DNA of 64,000 nt, from positions 1 through 64,000 of the forward strand of contig NZ_JAYEEQ010000004.1 of NCBI RefSeq assembly GCF_034651555.1. The letters are read 5' to 3'. The notes under the pieces were generated by a model. The model did not search any database. It was not told where the DNA came from and was given only the letters and a program-made list of their open reading frames with translations. This document shows positions 17,859-25,584 of this stretch, piece after piece; the first letter of the stretch is position 1, and the number at the start of each line of letters is the position of its first letter. Source of the DNA: Aurantibrevibacter litoralis. GTDB lineage: Bacteria > Bacteroidota > Bacteroidia > Flavobacteriales > Flavobacteriaceae. The position numbers and the translations under genes were made by a program.

Positions 17859-18365
17859 TATTTCCGCAATTTCCTGAGCAATAGTGTCGATACTTTTTTG
17901 CTGGCACGCAATGGTGTGCGTAGCCTTTGAGTAAAATAAATTTCGCTCAAAAAGGTGTTTCCCAATAAATTCGGGCAATTCTTCATCCGGTATATGCTTA
18001 ATAAGCGGCCTATGCTCCTTTTCCATGGAAAGTCGTCTTACAAGTGCCGGAATGGGAACCTGCAAATAAACCACATGATCTGCATGTTGTAGTATGTAAT
18101 CCATATTGCCGCTGTAGCAAGGCGTACCCCCGCCTGTGGATACGATAAAATTATCGTTTCTTGATAGAATTTCCGCTAAAACCTGACGTTCGTGCTTTCT
18201 AAAAAACAACTCGCCTTTACTCTGAAATATGTCCGGAATCTTGATACCAAGGGAGTTTTCTATAGCATCATCCAAATCTAAAAAGCGCATTCCGGTACGT
18301 TTGGCCACTGCATTACCAATGGCACTTTTTCCACTTCCCATATACCCAACCAGCACTATTTTCAT
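17850..18365 (-). CDS. aroK: Shikimate kinase
   Basis: 171 aa, normal length. It phosphorylates shikimate in the chorismate pathway. Walker A is GYMGSGKSAIG (residues 7-17), DLDDAIE binds shikimate, FRKHERQVL and STGGGTPC are conserved, and RPL lies in the lid. The start ATG 18365 (MKIVLVGYMG) fits the family; the longer frame to 18431 adds 22 unrelated residues. Confidence 0.95.
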   Translation of the reverse strand: MKIVLVGYMGSGKSAIGNAVAKRTGMRFLDLDDAIENSLGIKIPDIFQSKGELFFRKHERQVLAEILSRNDNFIVSTGGGTPCYSGNMDYILQHADHVVYLQVPIPALVRRLSMEKEHRPLIKHIPDEELPEFIGKHLFERNLFYSKATHTIACQQKSIDTIAQEIAEILL

Positions 18366-18609
18366 ATGTATATTGTTATTTTTTTTAGCGGTTAGTTGTA
18401 CCCTTTTGTGATTAAAATAATCATTGCCCAATATGTTTAAGGGTTATTTTGGTCTTATCAATTCCTTTAGCTTCCTTATTTCGAAGTCATTTTAGATTAA
18501 ATTCTGCGGTAAAACCTCTAGACCTTCGAAACTAAATCCGTTTAGAAGCGGTAAAAATGAGTCAAATTTATCGGAATTCAAAAAAAAAGAAAATTATGCA
18601 AAAAACGCC

Positions 18610-18639
18610 TTGTTAACTAAATTATAGATACTATATTTG
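18610..18639 (+). promoter_or_regulatory. tRNA-Lys promoter
   Basis: TTG at 18610-18612, spacer of 19 bases, TATATTTG at 18632-18639: a perfect Bacteroidota promoter. Transcription would begin near 18646, 40 bases before the tRNA. The rest of the 18366-18600 gap shows nothing further. Confidence 0.8.
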
Positions 18640-18685
18640 CAGCCGCTAACAAGGAAACGGCGTTGCTATAGGAAACCCGATGAAC

Positions 18686-18758
18686 GACCTGGTAGCTCAG
18701 CTGGTAGAGCATCTCCCTTTTAAGGAGAGGGTCCTGGGTTCGAATCCCAGCCAGGTCA
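18686..18758 (+). tRNA. tRNA-Lys (anticodon TTT)
   Basis: A 73-base cloverleaf. The acceptor stem is GACCTGG/CCAGGTC with discriminator A. The D arm is GCTC/GAGC, the anticodon stem TCTCC/GGAGA with loop CTTTTAA (anticodon at 18719-18721), and the T arm has loop TTCGAAT. CCA is not encoded. The 3' half is the left attachment site of the island; the gene itself is intact. Confidence 0.97.
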
Positions 18759-18759
18759 C
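18736..18759 (+). repeat. attL: tRNA-Lys 3' end
   Basis: 24 bases, beginning GGGTTCGAATCC, identical to 47159-47182. They cover the T arm and 3' acceptor strand of tRNA-Lys, the usual attachment region for tyrosine recombinases. Confidence 0.9.
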
Positions 18760-18860
18760 TTAAGGAGGTATTAAAAAACATTGAAATTCTGTAAAACTTA
18801 TGATAATGAGAATTTTACATATTTTTTAATATCATTCCATTCGATTTGTTATCCGATCTA

Positions 18861-18880
18861 AGGTTCGCAAATCGACAACA
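18861..18880 (+). repeat. Island-end repeat, left copy
   Basis: AGGTTCGCAAATCGACAACA, matching 47089-47108 at 19 of 20 positions in the same orientation. It lies about 100 bases inside attL. It may be an integrase or excision-factor arm site. TCGATTTG at 18841-18848 is an inverted partial copy of CAAATCGA at 18868-18875. Confidence 0.55.
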
Positions 18881-18887
18881 AAAGTTA

Positions 18888-18913
18888 ACCGTGTCAACAT
18901 CTGTTGACACGGT
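18888..18913. promoter_or_regulatory. Perfect 12-base inverted repeat ahead of the integrase
   Basis: ACCGTGTCAACA, two bases TC, then TGTTGACACGGT: both arms match exactly. It lies 76 bases upstream of the integrase ATG. It is followed by AAATTTTTAAAG rather than a clean T-run, so an operator or recombination-protein site seems at least as likely as a terminator. Confidence 0.55.
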
Positions 18914-18989
18914 AAATTTTTAAAGAACATAAAGTATAGTTGATTTGACTTTCGTCTCACTGAATGTTTAATCGTTTAAGACGACAACT

Positions 18990-20234
18990 ATGCAAAATTC
19001 AAACACCTTTTCAATCCTTTTCTGGATTTACACGGCTCGTGCTAAAAATAACCAATGTAAAATTTATGTGCGGATAACAGTAAATGGAAAGCGCACCAAC
19101 CTGAGCCTCAACAGAAGTATAGACCCAGACTCATGGGATTCAGCACGGCAGCGGGTAAATGGGAATTCCGAAATCACCCGTCAAATTAACACCCTTTTGG
19201 ATCTGGTTCATTCGCAAATCCTTGCAGCCTACAATGAACTAAGTTTTAGTGGAAAATTAGTTACCGCTGAATTAATCCGGGCTAAATTCCTAAATCAAAG
19301 CGACGATGGAAAAACGCTATTGGATATCATTGACTATCACGCAAAAAAAATTGAAAACACCTTAGCCAAAGGTTCCATCCGGAATTTTGGTGTATCTGAA
19401 GGGTACCTAAAACGGTTTCTTTCCCAAAAACTGAAAACACCCAATGTGTATTTATCCGAACTGAACTACAAGTTCATCTGCGATTACGAAAGTTTTCTGC
19501 ACGGTTACTGGCCTAAGGGCCACCCCAAGGCCATGGGCAACAATACCGTGATGAAGCACATCCAGCGTTTGCGAAAGATAACGACCCTTGCCTATCATTT
19601 GGAGTGGATAGAGCGAGACCCCTTTGTGCGTTGGAAACCCTCCTTTGAGAAAAATGATCGGGAATTTCTTTCGGAACATGAATTGTCCGATTTGGTCGGG
19701 TATCCCTTTCCCATAGAACGTTTGGAACGCGCAAGGGATATCTTTGTGTTCAGTTGTTACACCGGAATCGCTTATGCGGATTTAGTCTGTTTGACCAAGG
19801 ACAACATTGTCCGTGGCATTGATGGCGATTATTGGATTATGGCAAAACGCACAAAAACGAAAACGCCATTTAAAATTCCCTTGTTACCAAAAGCCCAGGA
19901 ATTAATTGAGAAGTATGACGGGCATCCAATAACCTGTATATCGGGAACACTTTTTCCTTCCATTACGAATCAAAAACTAAATCTCTACCTCAAGGAAATT
20001 GCAGATGCCTGTGGGATCGCAAAAAACCTGACCTTCCATATGGCAAGACATACATTTGCCACTACGGTTACTTTGACGAACGGGGTGCCTATAGAAACTG
20101 TTTCTAAACTATTGGGGCATACCAAATTGGCGACGACCCAAATCTACGCCAGGGTTATTGATAGAAAAGTAAGCGAGGATATGGCCGTGTTGAGGCAAAA
20201 ACTTGCCAAGCCCATTAGCCACAAAAGAAGGTGA
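18990..20234 (+). CDS. int: Tyrosine-type site-specific integrase (CTnDOT-like)
   Basis: 414 aa. It would integrate and excise the island at tRNA-Lys. The N-terminal Arm-type domain (about 1-90) and SAM-like core-binding domain (about 100-200) precede the catalytic domain. Catalytic residues are HMAR (His350, Arg353), GHTKLATTQIYAR with His and nucleophile Tyr386, and Lys in the TKTKTPFKIP beta hairpin. The usual first Arg lies in a segment that here reads CYTGIAYAD, with no Arg, as in many Bacteroidota integrases related to IntDOT. Its position next to attL supports its role. The gene appears intact. Confidence 0.95.
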   Translation: MQNSNTFSILFWIYTARAKNNQCKIYVRITVNGKRTNLSLNRSIDPDSWDSARQRVNGNSEITRQINTLLDLVHSQILAAYNELSFSGKLVTAELIRAKFLNQSDDGKTLLDIIDYHAKKIENTLAKGSIRNFGVSEGYLKRFLSQKLKTPNVYLSELNYKFICDYESFLHGYWPKGHPKAMGNNTVMKHIQRLRKITTLAYHLEWIERDPFVRWKPSFEKNDREFLSEHELSDLVGYPFPIERLERARDIFVFSCYTGIAYADLVCLTKDNIVRGIDGDYWIMAKRTKTKTPFKIPLLPKAQELIEKYDGHPITCISGTLFPSITNQKLNLYLKEIADACGIAKNLTFHMARHTFATTVTLTNGVPIETVSKLLGHTKLATTQIYARVIDRKVSEDMAVLRQKLAKPISHKRR

Positions 20235-20333
20235 TTGTTGTGAAACCGGGGTATTGATCTAGGGTATGATAATGCTTTTGTAATTTGGCAAGGCCAAGTT
20301 TTAAACACTACTTGGATTCGCCGGGATCACTCT

Positions 20334-20609
20334 GTGAAGTACATAAGCAGGCAAAATAACCGCTCAACCAACCACAATTCCAAAGCAAGAATCGAATTGA
20401 TCTACGCCCTCCATTATGCCAGAGTCATCAAAGACGGCAAGTCGGACATCCAGGAGATCGCCCTTAGCCTACAGCAATTGTTCAGTTTTGATCTGGGGGA
20501 TTTCTATAAGACGTTCAATGAGATTAAGGCCCGAAAAAAAGGCAGAACCAAGTTTCTGGACGACCTGGCTATGGGATTGATCACCCAATTGGACAAAGAG
20601 GATCGATAG
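20334..20609 (+). pseudogene. RteC C-terminal remnant
   Basis: 91 aa from a GTG. Segments such as KARIELIYALHYARVIKDGK, DIQEIALSLQQLFSFDLGDF and RKKGRTKFLDDL match the C-terminal third of RteC, a regulator of CTnDOT-type conjugative transposons of about 270 aa. The frame stays open upstream to a TGA near 20239, but that part does not look like RteC, so the N-terminus is missing. Probably non-functional, though a short stand-alone domain cannot be excluded. Confidence 0.65.
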
Positions 20610-20666
20610 GCCTATTATTGCATTTTTATGGGCAAGTCCAAATGTTAAAAAAAGACCGTACTCGGA

Positions 20667-20803
20667 CGACCTCCGGTGTTTTTGAAAATCGGCGTGTTTT
20701 TAGGTTCATTTTCTTCATAATCTCCCTTTTTTGTCGTTGGGTAGCCCCTAAATACCTGTAAAATAGACCAAAATTAATTATGTTAAAATTTGACCGGAGG
20801 TCG
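20667..20803. repeat. Spaced inverted repeat
   Basis: CGACCTCCGGT (20667-20677) and ACCGGAGGTCG (20793-20803) are exact inverted copies 115 bases apart. The DNA between them has no convincing gene. It could bound a lost insertion or form a structured leader. Confidence 0.4.
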
Positions 20804-20867
20804 GTCATCTCCTGATTTTTATTGCAGGAAAACCTTCAGTTTTGTCCCAGAAAGTCAAATCATGATC

Positions 20868-20914
20868 GGAGCCACCATGCTAAAAAAGACGAACCAATGG
20901 TGGCTCCTTTCTTT
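20868..20914 (+). terminator. Hairpin ahead of the HTH gene
   Basis: GGAGCCACCAT (20868-20878) and ATGGTGGCTCC (20897-20907) pair exactly over an 18-base loop, followed by TTTCTTT. It may end transcription from the integrase side or attenuate the HTH gene, whose ATG is 20 bases further on. Confidence 0.55.
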
Positions 20915-20927
20915 AAAAACTAGAATT

Positions 20928-21206
20928 ATGCCAGCACATCCGATTACCTCTGATGATCTCCGGGAGTTTAAATTGGAACTCCTTGAAGCCATACAAAAAC
21001 TGCTCACCGATCCCGTATCGGGTGGCACCAAAAAATACCTGAAATCCGGGGAAGTGATGAAGCTGCTCCAGATCAGTGCCAGCACCTTGCAGACCCTCCG
21101 GATCAATGGCACGCTTCCCTACTCCAAAATGGGCGGTACCCTTTTCTATGCCGTGGACGATATCGAAAGAATCATGCAGGATAACAAAATTCAACATTCG
21201 TATTAA
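20928..21206 (+). CDS. Helix-turn-helix protein (MerR/excisionase-like)
   Basis: 92 aa. The C-terminal half is a winged HTH of the excisionase/MerR type (KKYLKSGEVMKLLQISASTL, RINGTLPYSKMGGTLFYAVDDIERIM). Such proteins sit next to integrases in most Bacteroidota mobile elements and act as excision factors or regulators. The ATG at 20928 is used; the frame extends to 20790 but would run through the hairpin. It is 8 bases ahead of the next gene, so they form an operon. Confidence 0.85.
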   Translation: MPAHPITSDDLREFKLELLEAIQKLLTDPVSGGTKKYLKSGEVMKLLQISASTLQTLRINGTLPYSKMGGTLFYAVDDIERIMQDNKIQHSY

Positions 21207-21213
21207 TTGCTCT

Positions 21214-21861
21214 ATGAATTACATTAAACACCTCAATGCGGTCTTTGTACGGTTTGTAAAGGATCCCCGTCTGAACCCTACCCATGTCAGCCTGTACATG
21301 GCACTTTTCCAATATTGGAACATACAGAACTTTCCGGAGCGGGTCTTTGTCAGCCGGGACTATATCATGCAAATGAGCAAGATTGGTTCACTGGCCACCT
21401 ACCATCGTTGCCTGAAAAACCTCCATGACTGGAGCTACCTTCATTATATGCCCTCTCATAACCCCTATCAGGGCAGTCAGGTGAGGATGCTCAAATTCGG
21501 CACAAGCTCTGAACAAGTGCCAAACAAGTTAGAAACAAGTACTGAACAAGCATTAGTACCTAATATAAACCTATACAAACCTTTAAGAAACTTAAATAAA
21601 CTAAACACACACACTATGGAAAATGAGGTTGCTTTATTTTTTAAAGAAAAAAAATGGCCTGCTGTTGAAGGAAAAAAATTCTTTCACCACTATTCCAGTT
21701 TAGATTGGACGCTCAATGGAACGACCATCATCACCAACTGGAAGGCACTGGCCGAAAAATGGATGATCAATGGCATTCGCATCCATGAGCCTAAAACAGT
21801 AAAGCCGATTAAAGACCATCTCCGAACCGTAAAAAACAAAGATTATGGAAAACCCCTCTAG
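21214..21861 (+). CDS. Mobile-element replication-like protein
   Basis: 215 aa. The N-terminal 90 residues (LNAVFVRFVKDPRLNPTHVS, RVFVSRDYIMQMSKIGSLAT) look like a winged-helix DNA-binding domain. A Ser/Thr/Asn-rich linker follows, and the C-terminal 75 residues (FFKEKKWPAVEGKKFFHHYS) resemble a DnaD-like or primosomal tail. It precedes and overlaps (17 bases) a DnaC-like ATPase, a pairing seen in Bacteroidota integrative elements. I infer a role in element replication; no catalytic motif is visible. Confidence 0.6.
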   Translation: MNYIKHLNAVFVRFVKDPRLNPTHVSLYMALFQYWNIQNFPERVFVSRDYIMQMSKIGSLATYHRCLKNLHDWSYLHYMPSHNPYQGSQVRMLKFGTSSEQVPNKLETSTEQALVPNINLYKPLRNLNKLNTHTMENEVALFFKEKKWPAVEGKKFFHHYSSLDWTLNGTTIITNWKALAEKWMINGIRIHEPKTVKPIKDHLRTVKNKDYGKPL

Positions 21862-22501
21862 GATCGAGGAAGGCGGGGTGGTGTATACCCTGGCAGACGT
21901 GATTGGTGGAAAATTAATATACAACTTTCCAAGGATTTTGCGCTTTCTGGATGTTAAAGGGAAAAAATTGTTTGGCTCCGATTTTAAGATTCATGCCGAA
22001 GACCATAAAATACTGTTGAAGCTGGCCAATTATTTTATCCGGGACGAAGAGCGGTGTCGGGAAAACGGCCTTGACATTCACAAAGGGCTTTTGTTGAGCG
22101 GTCCGGTGGGCTGTGGCAAAACCAGCTTTATGCGCCTCTTGCGGTATATTGTGCCACACCAACGACCCTACGAGGTTATTCCCAGTAGGAACATCGCCTT
22201 TGCCTTTAACCATCTTGGCTATAAGGTCATTGAGGATTACGGGCAGAATGGCTCCTACTGTTTTGACGATTTGGGTGTAGAACCCACCGGCCGATTTTAT
22301 GGTAAGGATTGCAATGTCATGGGCGAAATCCTTATTTCACGGCACGATTTGTTTATTAAACACAACCTAAAAACCCATGCCACCACCAACCTCAATGCCG
22401 AGGAACTGGAGGATCTTTATGGTAACCGGGTACGGAGCCGCATGCGGGAATTGTTTAATCTGGTGGCTTTTGATGCAGATACCAAGGATAAAAGGAGGTG
22501 A
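21845..22501 (+). CDS. DnaC/IstB-like AAA+ ATPase
   Basis: 218 aa. Walker A is LSGPVGCGKTSFM (about residues 83-95), Walker B SYCFDDLGVE, sensor 1 THATTNLNAEE, and the arginine finger region is GNRVRSRMRE. It resembles helicase loaders and is paired with the preceding DNA-binding protein. Its last bases are immediately followed by the truncated relaxase gene on the other strand, so the region just past its stop codon is a rearrangement junction. Confidence 0.82.
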   Translation: MENPSRIEEGGVVYTLADVIGGKLIYNFPRILRFLDVKGKKLFGSDFKIHAEDHKILLKLANYFIRDEERCRENGLDIHKGLLLSGPVGCGKTSFMRLLRYIVPHQRPYEVIPSRNIAFAFNHLGYKVIEDYGQNGSYCFDDLGVEPTGRFYGKDCNVMGEILISRHDLFIKHNLKTHATTNLNAEELEDLYGNRVRSRMRELFNLVAFDADTKDKRR

Positions 22502-22713
22502 AATTTTGGTTCGCCTTGTTTCAATTTATAGGTATTGGAATCAATCGATTTTACAACTTCATTTTTATATACCTTGTCCCTGTTTTGATTGAAAAAATGT
22601 TCTTGTTCTGATTTAGGAACACCTTCATTTTCCTTTTCCAAATAGGCCACAAAATCCGCTACGCTTTGTGCATAGCCAGTTGTTAGTTTTTGTGCTGTGA
22701 TGGTGATGTACAT
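22417..22713 (-). pseudogene. Truncated MobB-type relaxase (DUF5712 family)
   Basis: The first 68 or so residues (MYITITAQKLTTGYAQSVAD, FVAYLEKENEGV, EHFFNQNRD, EPKF) match the N-terminus of the Bacteroidota relaxase family that nicks oriT. After about 22502 the frame enters the antisense of the ATPase gene and loses similarity. The remainder, including catalytic residues normally further on, is gone. It is preceded at 9 bases by bfmA, so the usual bfmA-mobB order is kept but the relaxase is broken. Confidence 0.75.
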
Positions 22714-22721
22714 TAGGTTGA

Positions 22722-23276
22722 TTATTGAATTGATTTTTTGATGGATTCCAATTGTTCTTCCGTAAGGTTCAGTTTGAAATAAGGCTTCCCAAAATTGTTC
22801 CGGACGATAACGACGTTTTCTATTACAATTTTGATACTGTCCTTGTGGGCGGTCAATTCCTTTTTCAGTTCCAGGGCCTCCATCCGCAATTTGATGGTCT
22901 GTAACTTTGTGTCTTGAGAGGTATCATTTCCATGCTCCGGCTTTCGTTCTAACCACAGTTCCTGTTTGGGCCACGGGGCTTCTTCGAAAAGCAACTGCAT
23001 CATAGCAAGAATTGGTTTAGTTTGTGTCTTTTCTATATTTTTAATAATGGACACAAGACCATTTACCCGCTTTTTTATAAGGTACTCGAGCGTCTGGATT
23101 TTTGGTCCTAAAGACTCATTGGGAGATACGCCATTGTCTTCGAAAAATTCGAGCATCATCAATAATGTTGCGGATTGAGTCTTCGACATTGCTCTGCTAT
23201 ACTGACGAAACTTTACTGCTACAGCACTTTGAATACTGACGCTCTCGTACTGCTGTTTTCTAGGTTTTTCTTTCAT
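22722..23276 (-). CDS. BfmA/BtgA-type mobilization protein
   Basis: 184 aa, basic at the N-terminus (MKEKPRKQQYESVSIQSAVA). It has the ribbon-helix-helix-like start and coiled-coil C-terminal half (KLQTIKLRMEALELKKELTA) of the BfmA/BtgA accessory proteins that bind oriT and recruit the relaxase. It starts within a 13-base repeat (TTTTCCGTGAAAA). It appears intact although its partner is truncated. Confidence 0.78.
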   Translation of the reverse strand: MKEKPRKQQYESVSIQSAVAVKFRQYSRAMSKTQSATLLMMLEFFEDNGVSPNESLGPKIQTLEYLIKKRVNGLVSIIKNIEKTQTKPILAMMQLLFEEAPWPKQELWLERKPEHGNDTSQDTKLQTIKLRMEALELKKELTAHKDSIKIVIENVVIVRNNFGKPYFKLNLTEEQLESIKKSIQ

Positions 23277-23330
23277 TTTCCGTGAAAAAATTGCCGTTTT
23301 TATTGGGCTGACAGCGTTTTTCCGTGAAAA
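23276..23330. repeat. Direct repeat TTTTCCGTGAAAA, possible oriT site
   Basis: The 13-mer occurs at 23276-23288, overlapping the bfmA start codon, and at 23318-23330, 42 bases apart. Each copy is nearly palindromic. The position just upstream of the mobilization genes is where oriT is normally found, but nicking at this site is inference. Confidence 0.4.
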
Positions 23331-23401
23331 GTCCGCCCAAAACGTGATTTTTAATATTTCTAGTTACCGCATAAAATATTGATTATAAATATTTTAAAAC
23401 A

Positions 23402-23518
23402 AAAATGAAAAACTGTAACCCCGCTCTGCGGGTTACCCTCTTGCTTTTCATTTTACGTCCGTCAAAGGCGGACAAAAATTTCAAACAACCAGGCCTTGCC
23501 CTGTTGCTTTTTTTGAAA
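23402..23518 (+). ncRNA. Tandem nested hairpins in the mobilization intergenic region
   Basis: Three consecutive structures. First: outer stem AAAATGAAAA/TTTTCATTTT (23402-23411, 23445-23454) enclosing GTAACCCCGC/GCGGGTTAC with one bulge. Second: GTCCGTC/GGCGGAC with a 3-base loop (23457-23473). Third: outer TTTCAAA/TTTGAAA (23479-23485, 23512-23518) enclosing CAACCAGGC/GCCCTGTTG. A small open frame (23405-23647) crosses them but has no protein-like features. It could be a structured RNA or single-strand DNA hairpins of the transfer or replication origin. The remaining 23519-23734 shows nothing clear. Confidence 0.45.
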
Positions 23519-23734
23519 CCAAAGATTCCGTATTTGTTGTTTTGTGATGGGTATTGTTTCCGGCGAAAGTCAAATAGTGGGAAAACAATACAAATAAAAT
23601 GTGCTGCGTATCAGCATGGAAAAGATACGATTATTTTTTTTTCTTAGGGAAGATTTTTCTCTTTTAGTCCGTCTAAAAACAAAAAAATGCACTACCAAAA
23701 TAGCGCATCCGTTATTGTGTTTTGTGTGCCTAGT

Positions 23735-23932
23735 TCATACCCGAAATTCATAGGTATAGGTATAGAGATTCCGTTGGGCTTCTTCCTCCACTAATGCATC
23801 AAAATTCAGGCAATTGGTTTTTGCATAGTTTCGAATAGCTTCTCCAAATTTGCGTTCCACGTCCCTGATAGATTGCTGCAGCAATCGCTTTTGGGTTTCC
23901 TCACTGAGATCAGAATAATTTAGCTGTATCAT
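23735..23932 (-). CDS. Small conserved mobile-element protein, function unknown
   Basis: 65 aa (MIQLNYSDLSEETQKRLLQQ onward), predicted mostly helical, with no membrane segment. It lies 17 bases after the DUF6876 gene on the same strand, so the two probably form an operon. The function is not recognised. Confidence 0.55.
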   Translation of the reverse strand: MIQLNYSDLSEETQKRLLQQSIRDVERKFGEAIRNYAKTNCLNFDALVEEEAQRNLYTYTYEFRV

Positions 23933-23949
23933 AAGACCTGTTTTAAGGG

Positions 23950-24330
23950 TTAATACTCGCTTGGAAGTAATAAAGTATCATCCACAAAATAGAGCCGTAA
24001 TTGCTCTAGTGGAAAATCGGTAGCGGCATACCTTTGTTCAAAAAGAATATTCCCATTCCCGTCGCTGTAGGTCACTATCGCTTCACATTCGTTTCGAATA
24101 GCTTCATCCCCCAAAAAGCGTTGTACATCAATGGTTATAAAATAAGAATGGTCTTGCAGACTTTTTGCCACTATGGAAGCATCGGTTAACAACCAATAGC
24201 ATTTTGCACGTGCTGCCAAATACTGTATTCCCTCCGTATATTTGGTTTTACAATGGGGGTGACTGTAAATAACCTGTGACCCGTTAAATTGGTTCAGTCC
24301 GGCTTTGATTTCATTTGCTAGTGTTTCCAT
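23950..24330 (-). CDS. DUF6876 family protein
   Basis: 126 aa. The pattern EIKAGLNQFNGSQVIYSHPH, TEGIQYLAARAKCYWLLTDA and the C-terminal LRLYFVDDTLLLPSEY match the DUF6876 family as I remember it, found on Bacteroidota conjugative and integrative elements. No catalytic motif is seen and the role is unknown. It is probably the first gene of a two-gene unit. Confidence 0.7.
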   Translation of the reverse strand: METLANEIKAGLNQFNGSQVIYSHPHCKTKYTEGIQYLAARAKCYWLLTDASIVAKSLQDHSYFITIDVQRFLGDEAIRNECEAIVTYSDGNGNILFEQRYAATDFPLEQLRLYFVDDTLLLPSEY

Positions 24331-24426
24331 ATGATTATGATTTAAAGAGGTTATAGTAGGGTCACATTTTGATTATTCATCCCATTAAAAAGTGATTTAC
24401 TTATGCTATCCGTAGCGATTTCCCTG

Positions 24427-24460
24427 CCTGCGGCAGGCAGGCCCTTTTTGCTTTTTTTGT
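24427..24460. terminator. CCTGCCTGC palindrome with T-run
   Basis: CCTGCCTGC, G, GCAGGCAGG is a perfect inverted repeat followed by CCCTTTTTG. This sequence type recurs as a small extragenic palindrome in many flavobacterial genomes (recalled, not checked). It may terminate transcription. The remaining DNA of 24331-25063 shows no convincing gene; short open frames at 24524-24751 and 24753-24947 lack protein-like features. Confidence 0.5.
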
Positions 24461-25063
24461 TGTCTCGCTTCCTTTTTAATGTGTAAGATTGATTTCATTC
24501 GATTCTATTTCGATGTACTTCCGCTAGTGCCTTCGCTGATACCCTTTTTTGATGCTTATTGTGGTACAATATCCAGGCTTGGTAAGACGTATAAATAAGA
24601 GACCGCCAAAGCGGTCCTGGTTTATGCCGTCGGGCAAGAATGGGTATTGTTGTTTTGCCATCAAAAAAAGGTAGCGCAGTGAAGAGATAAGGAATCGAAA
24701 TGGGTAGTTTGAGAAATCAGTACACATAGGAAGTGAGACGACAGGCAACAAGATGAATTTGCCGGTATGCCATTGTGTCCTTTCCTCCCAAAGGACATTG
24801 AGGATAGCTATGTCCGTCCAAATAACCCCAGTTTCGATAGGTGCTGGAGGAACTTATGGTGATTTGTATCCACCCCATGAAGTGCAAATTACAAAATTGC
24901 TATCTCATATTTGTATTTGCTCAACTATAAACAAGATGAATGAATAACAGGAGTTGTAAGCCCTGATCGATGAATTTGAGATTATCGCCCTTAAGGGTAG
25001 ATTTTTGTATGGACAAAGAAAAGGTGATCCTAATCTTTTATGCATTTATAAAAAAATTATATT

Positions 25064-25077
25064 ACCGAACGTTTGGT
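25064..25077. promoter_or_regulatory. Putative TetR operator A
   Basis: ACCGAAC|GTTTGGT, palindromic at six of seven position pairs. It overlaps the -33 TTG (25073-25075) of the dsrE promoter. The dyad centre is 25 bases before the -7 box, exactly as at operator B (29219-29232). Confidence 0.6.
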
Positions 25078-25102
25078 TTGTTATTAAATTTGTTTATATT
25101 TG
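25073..25102 (+). promoter_or_regulatory. Promoter of the dsrE operon
   Basis: TTG (25073-25075), 19 bases, TATATTTG (25095-25102): perfect consensus. The start site near 25109 leaves a leader of about 55 bases before ATG 25165. Confidence 0.8.
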
Positions 25103-25164
25103 CATCATAATTTTCAACCCATTTGGGTAAAACATCATTCTTTCACTATTAAATTTTTAAAAAA

Positions 25165-25530
25165 ATGAGTAAAACTGCAATTGTTGTACTTTCAGAACCC
25201 AAATCGGGTTCAGAAGAATCGTTGGGTCGTGTTTTTAACGCCTTGGCCGCTGCGTACGATTTTAAAGAAGCTAAAGAGGAAGTAAAAATCCTTTTTCAAG
25301 GAGCCGGTACCCGTTGGCCGGAAGTACTCCAAGACACAAAACATCCGGGAAACGCACTATATAAAGCCGTTGAGGATAAAATAGAAGGTGTTTCCTGTGG
25401 TTGCGCTGATGTTTTTGGAGCCAACCCTTCAGGCTTGGATTTGGTTAGGGACAATAAAGTGCCTGGAACGACGGGTTTGCCCAGCTTTGTGAAACTTCTA
25501 AGCGAAGGATACCGTATTTTAACATTTTAA
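25165..25530 (+). CDS. DsrE-fold protein
   Basis: 121 aa, cytoplasmic. It has the DsrE/DsrF-like pattern: a first strand and loop (TAIVVLSEPKSGSEESLGRV), a VKILFQGAGTRW strand-loop, and a Cys-containing turn SCGCADVFG (residues about 77-85) where sulfur-carrier members hold their active Cys. The family handles sulfane sulfur or acts in redox relays; the role here is unknown. It is first in an operon with a PNPOx-like flavoprotein and a 2Fe-2S reductase, under a candidate TetR-controlled promoter. Confidence 0.85.
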   Translation: MSKTAIVVLSEPKSGSEESLGRVFNALAAAYDFKEAKEEVKILFQGAGTRWPEVLQDTKHPGNALYKAVEDKIEGVSCGCADVFGANPSGLDLVRDNKVPGTTGLPSFVKLLSEGYRILTF

Positions 25531-25584
25531 GCAAACAAGGCCTGTATCCTATAGCACTGGAGCAGGCCTTTTAAAATTAGATGT

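Noticed and set aside
23405..23647. 80-codon frame on the plus strand
   Set aside because: It overlaps nested hairpins and has runs of low-complexity residues; structure explains the sequence better.
24524..24947. Two open frames (24524-24751 minus, 24753-24947 plus) in the gap after DUF6876
   Set aside because: No recognizable motif, promoter or neighbour link, and unusual composition for protein.
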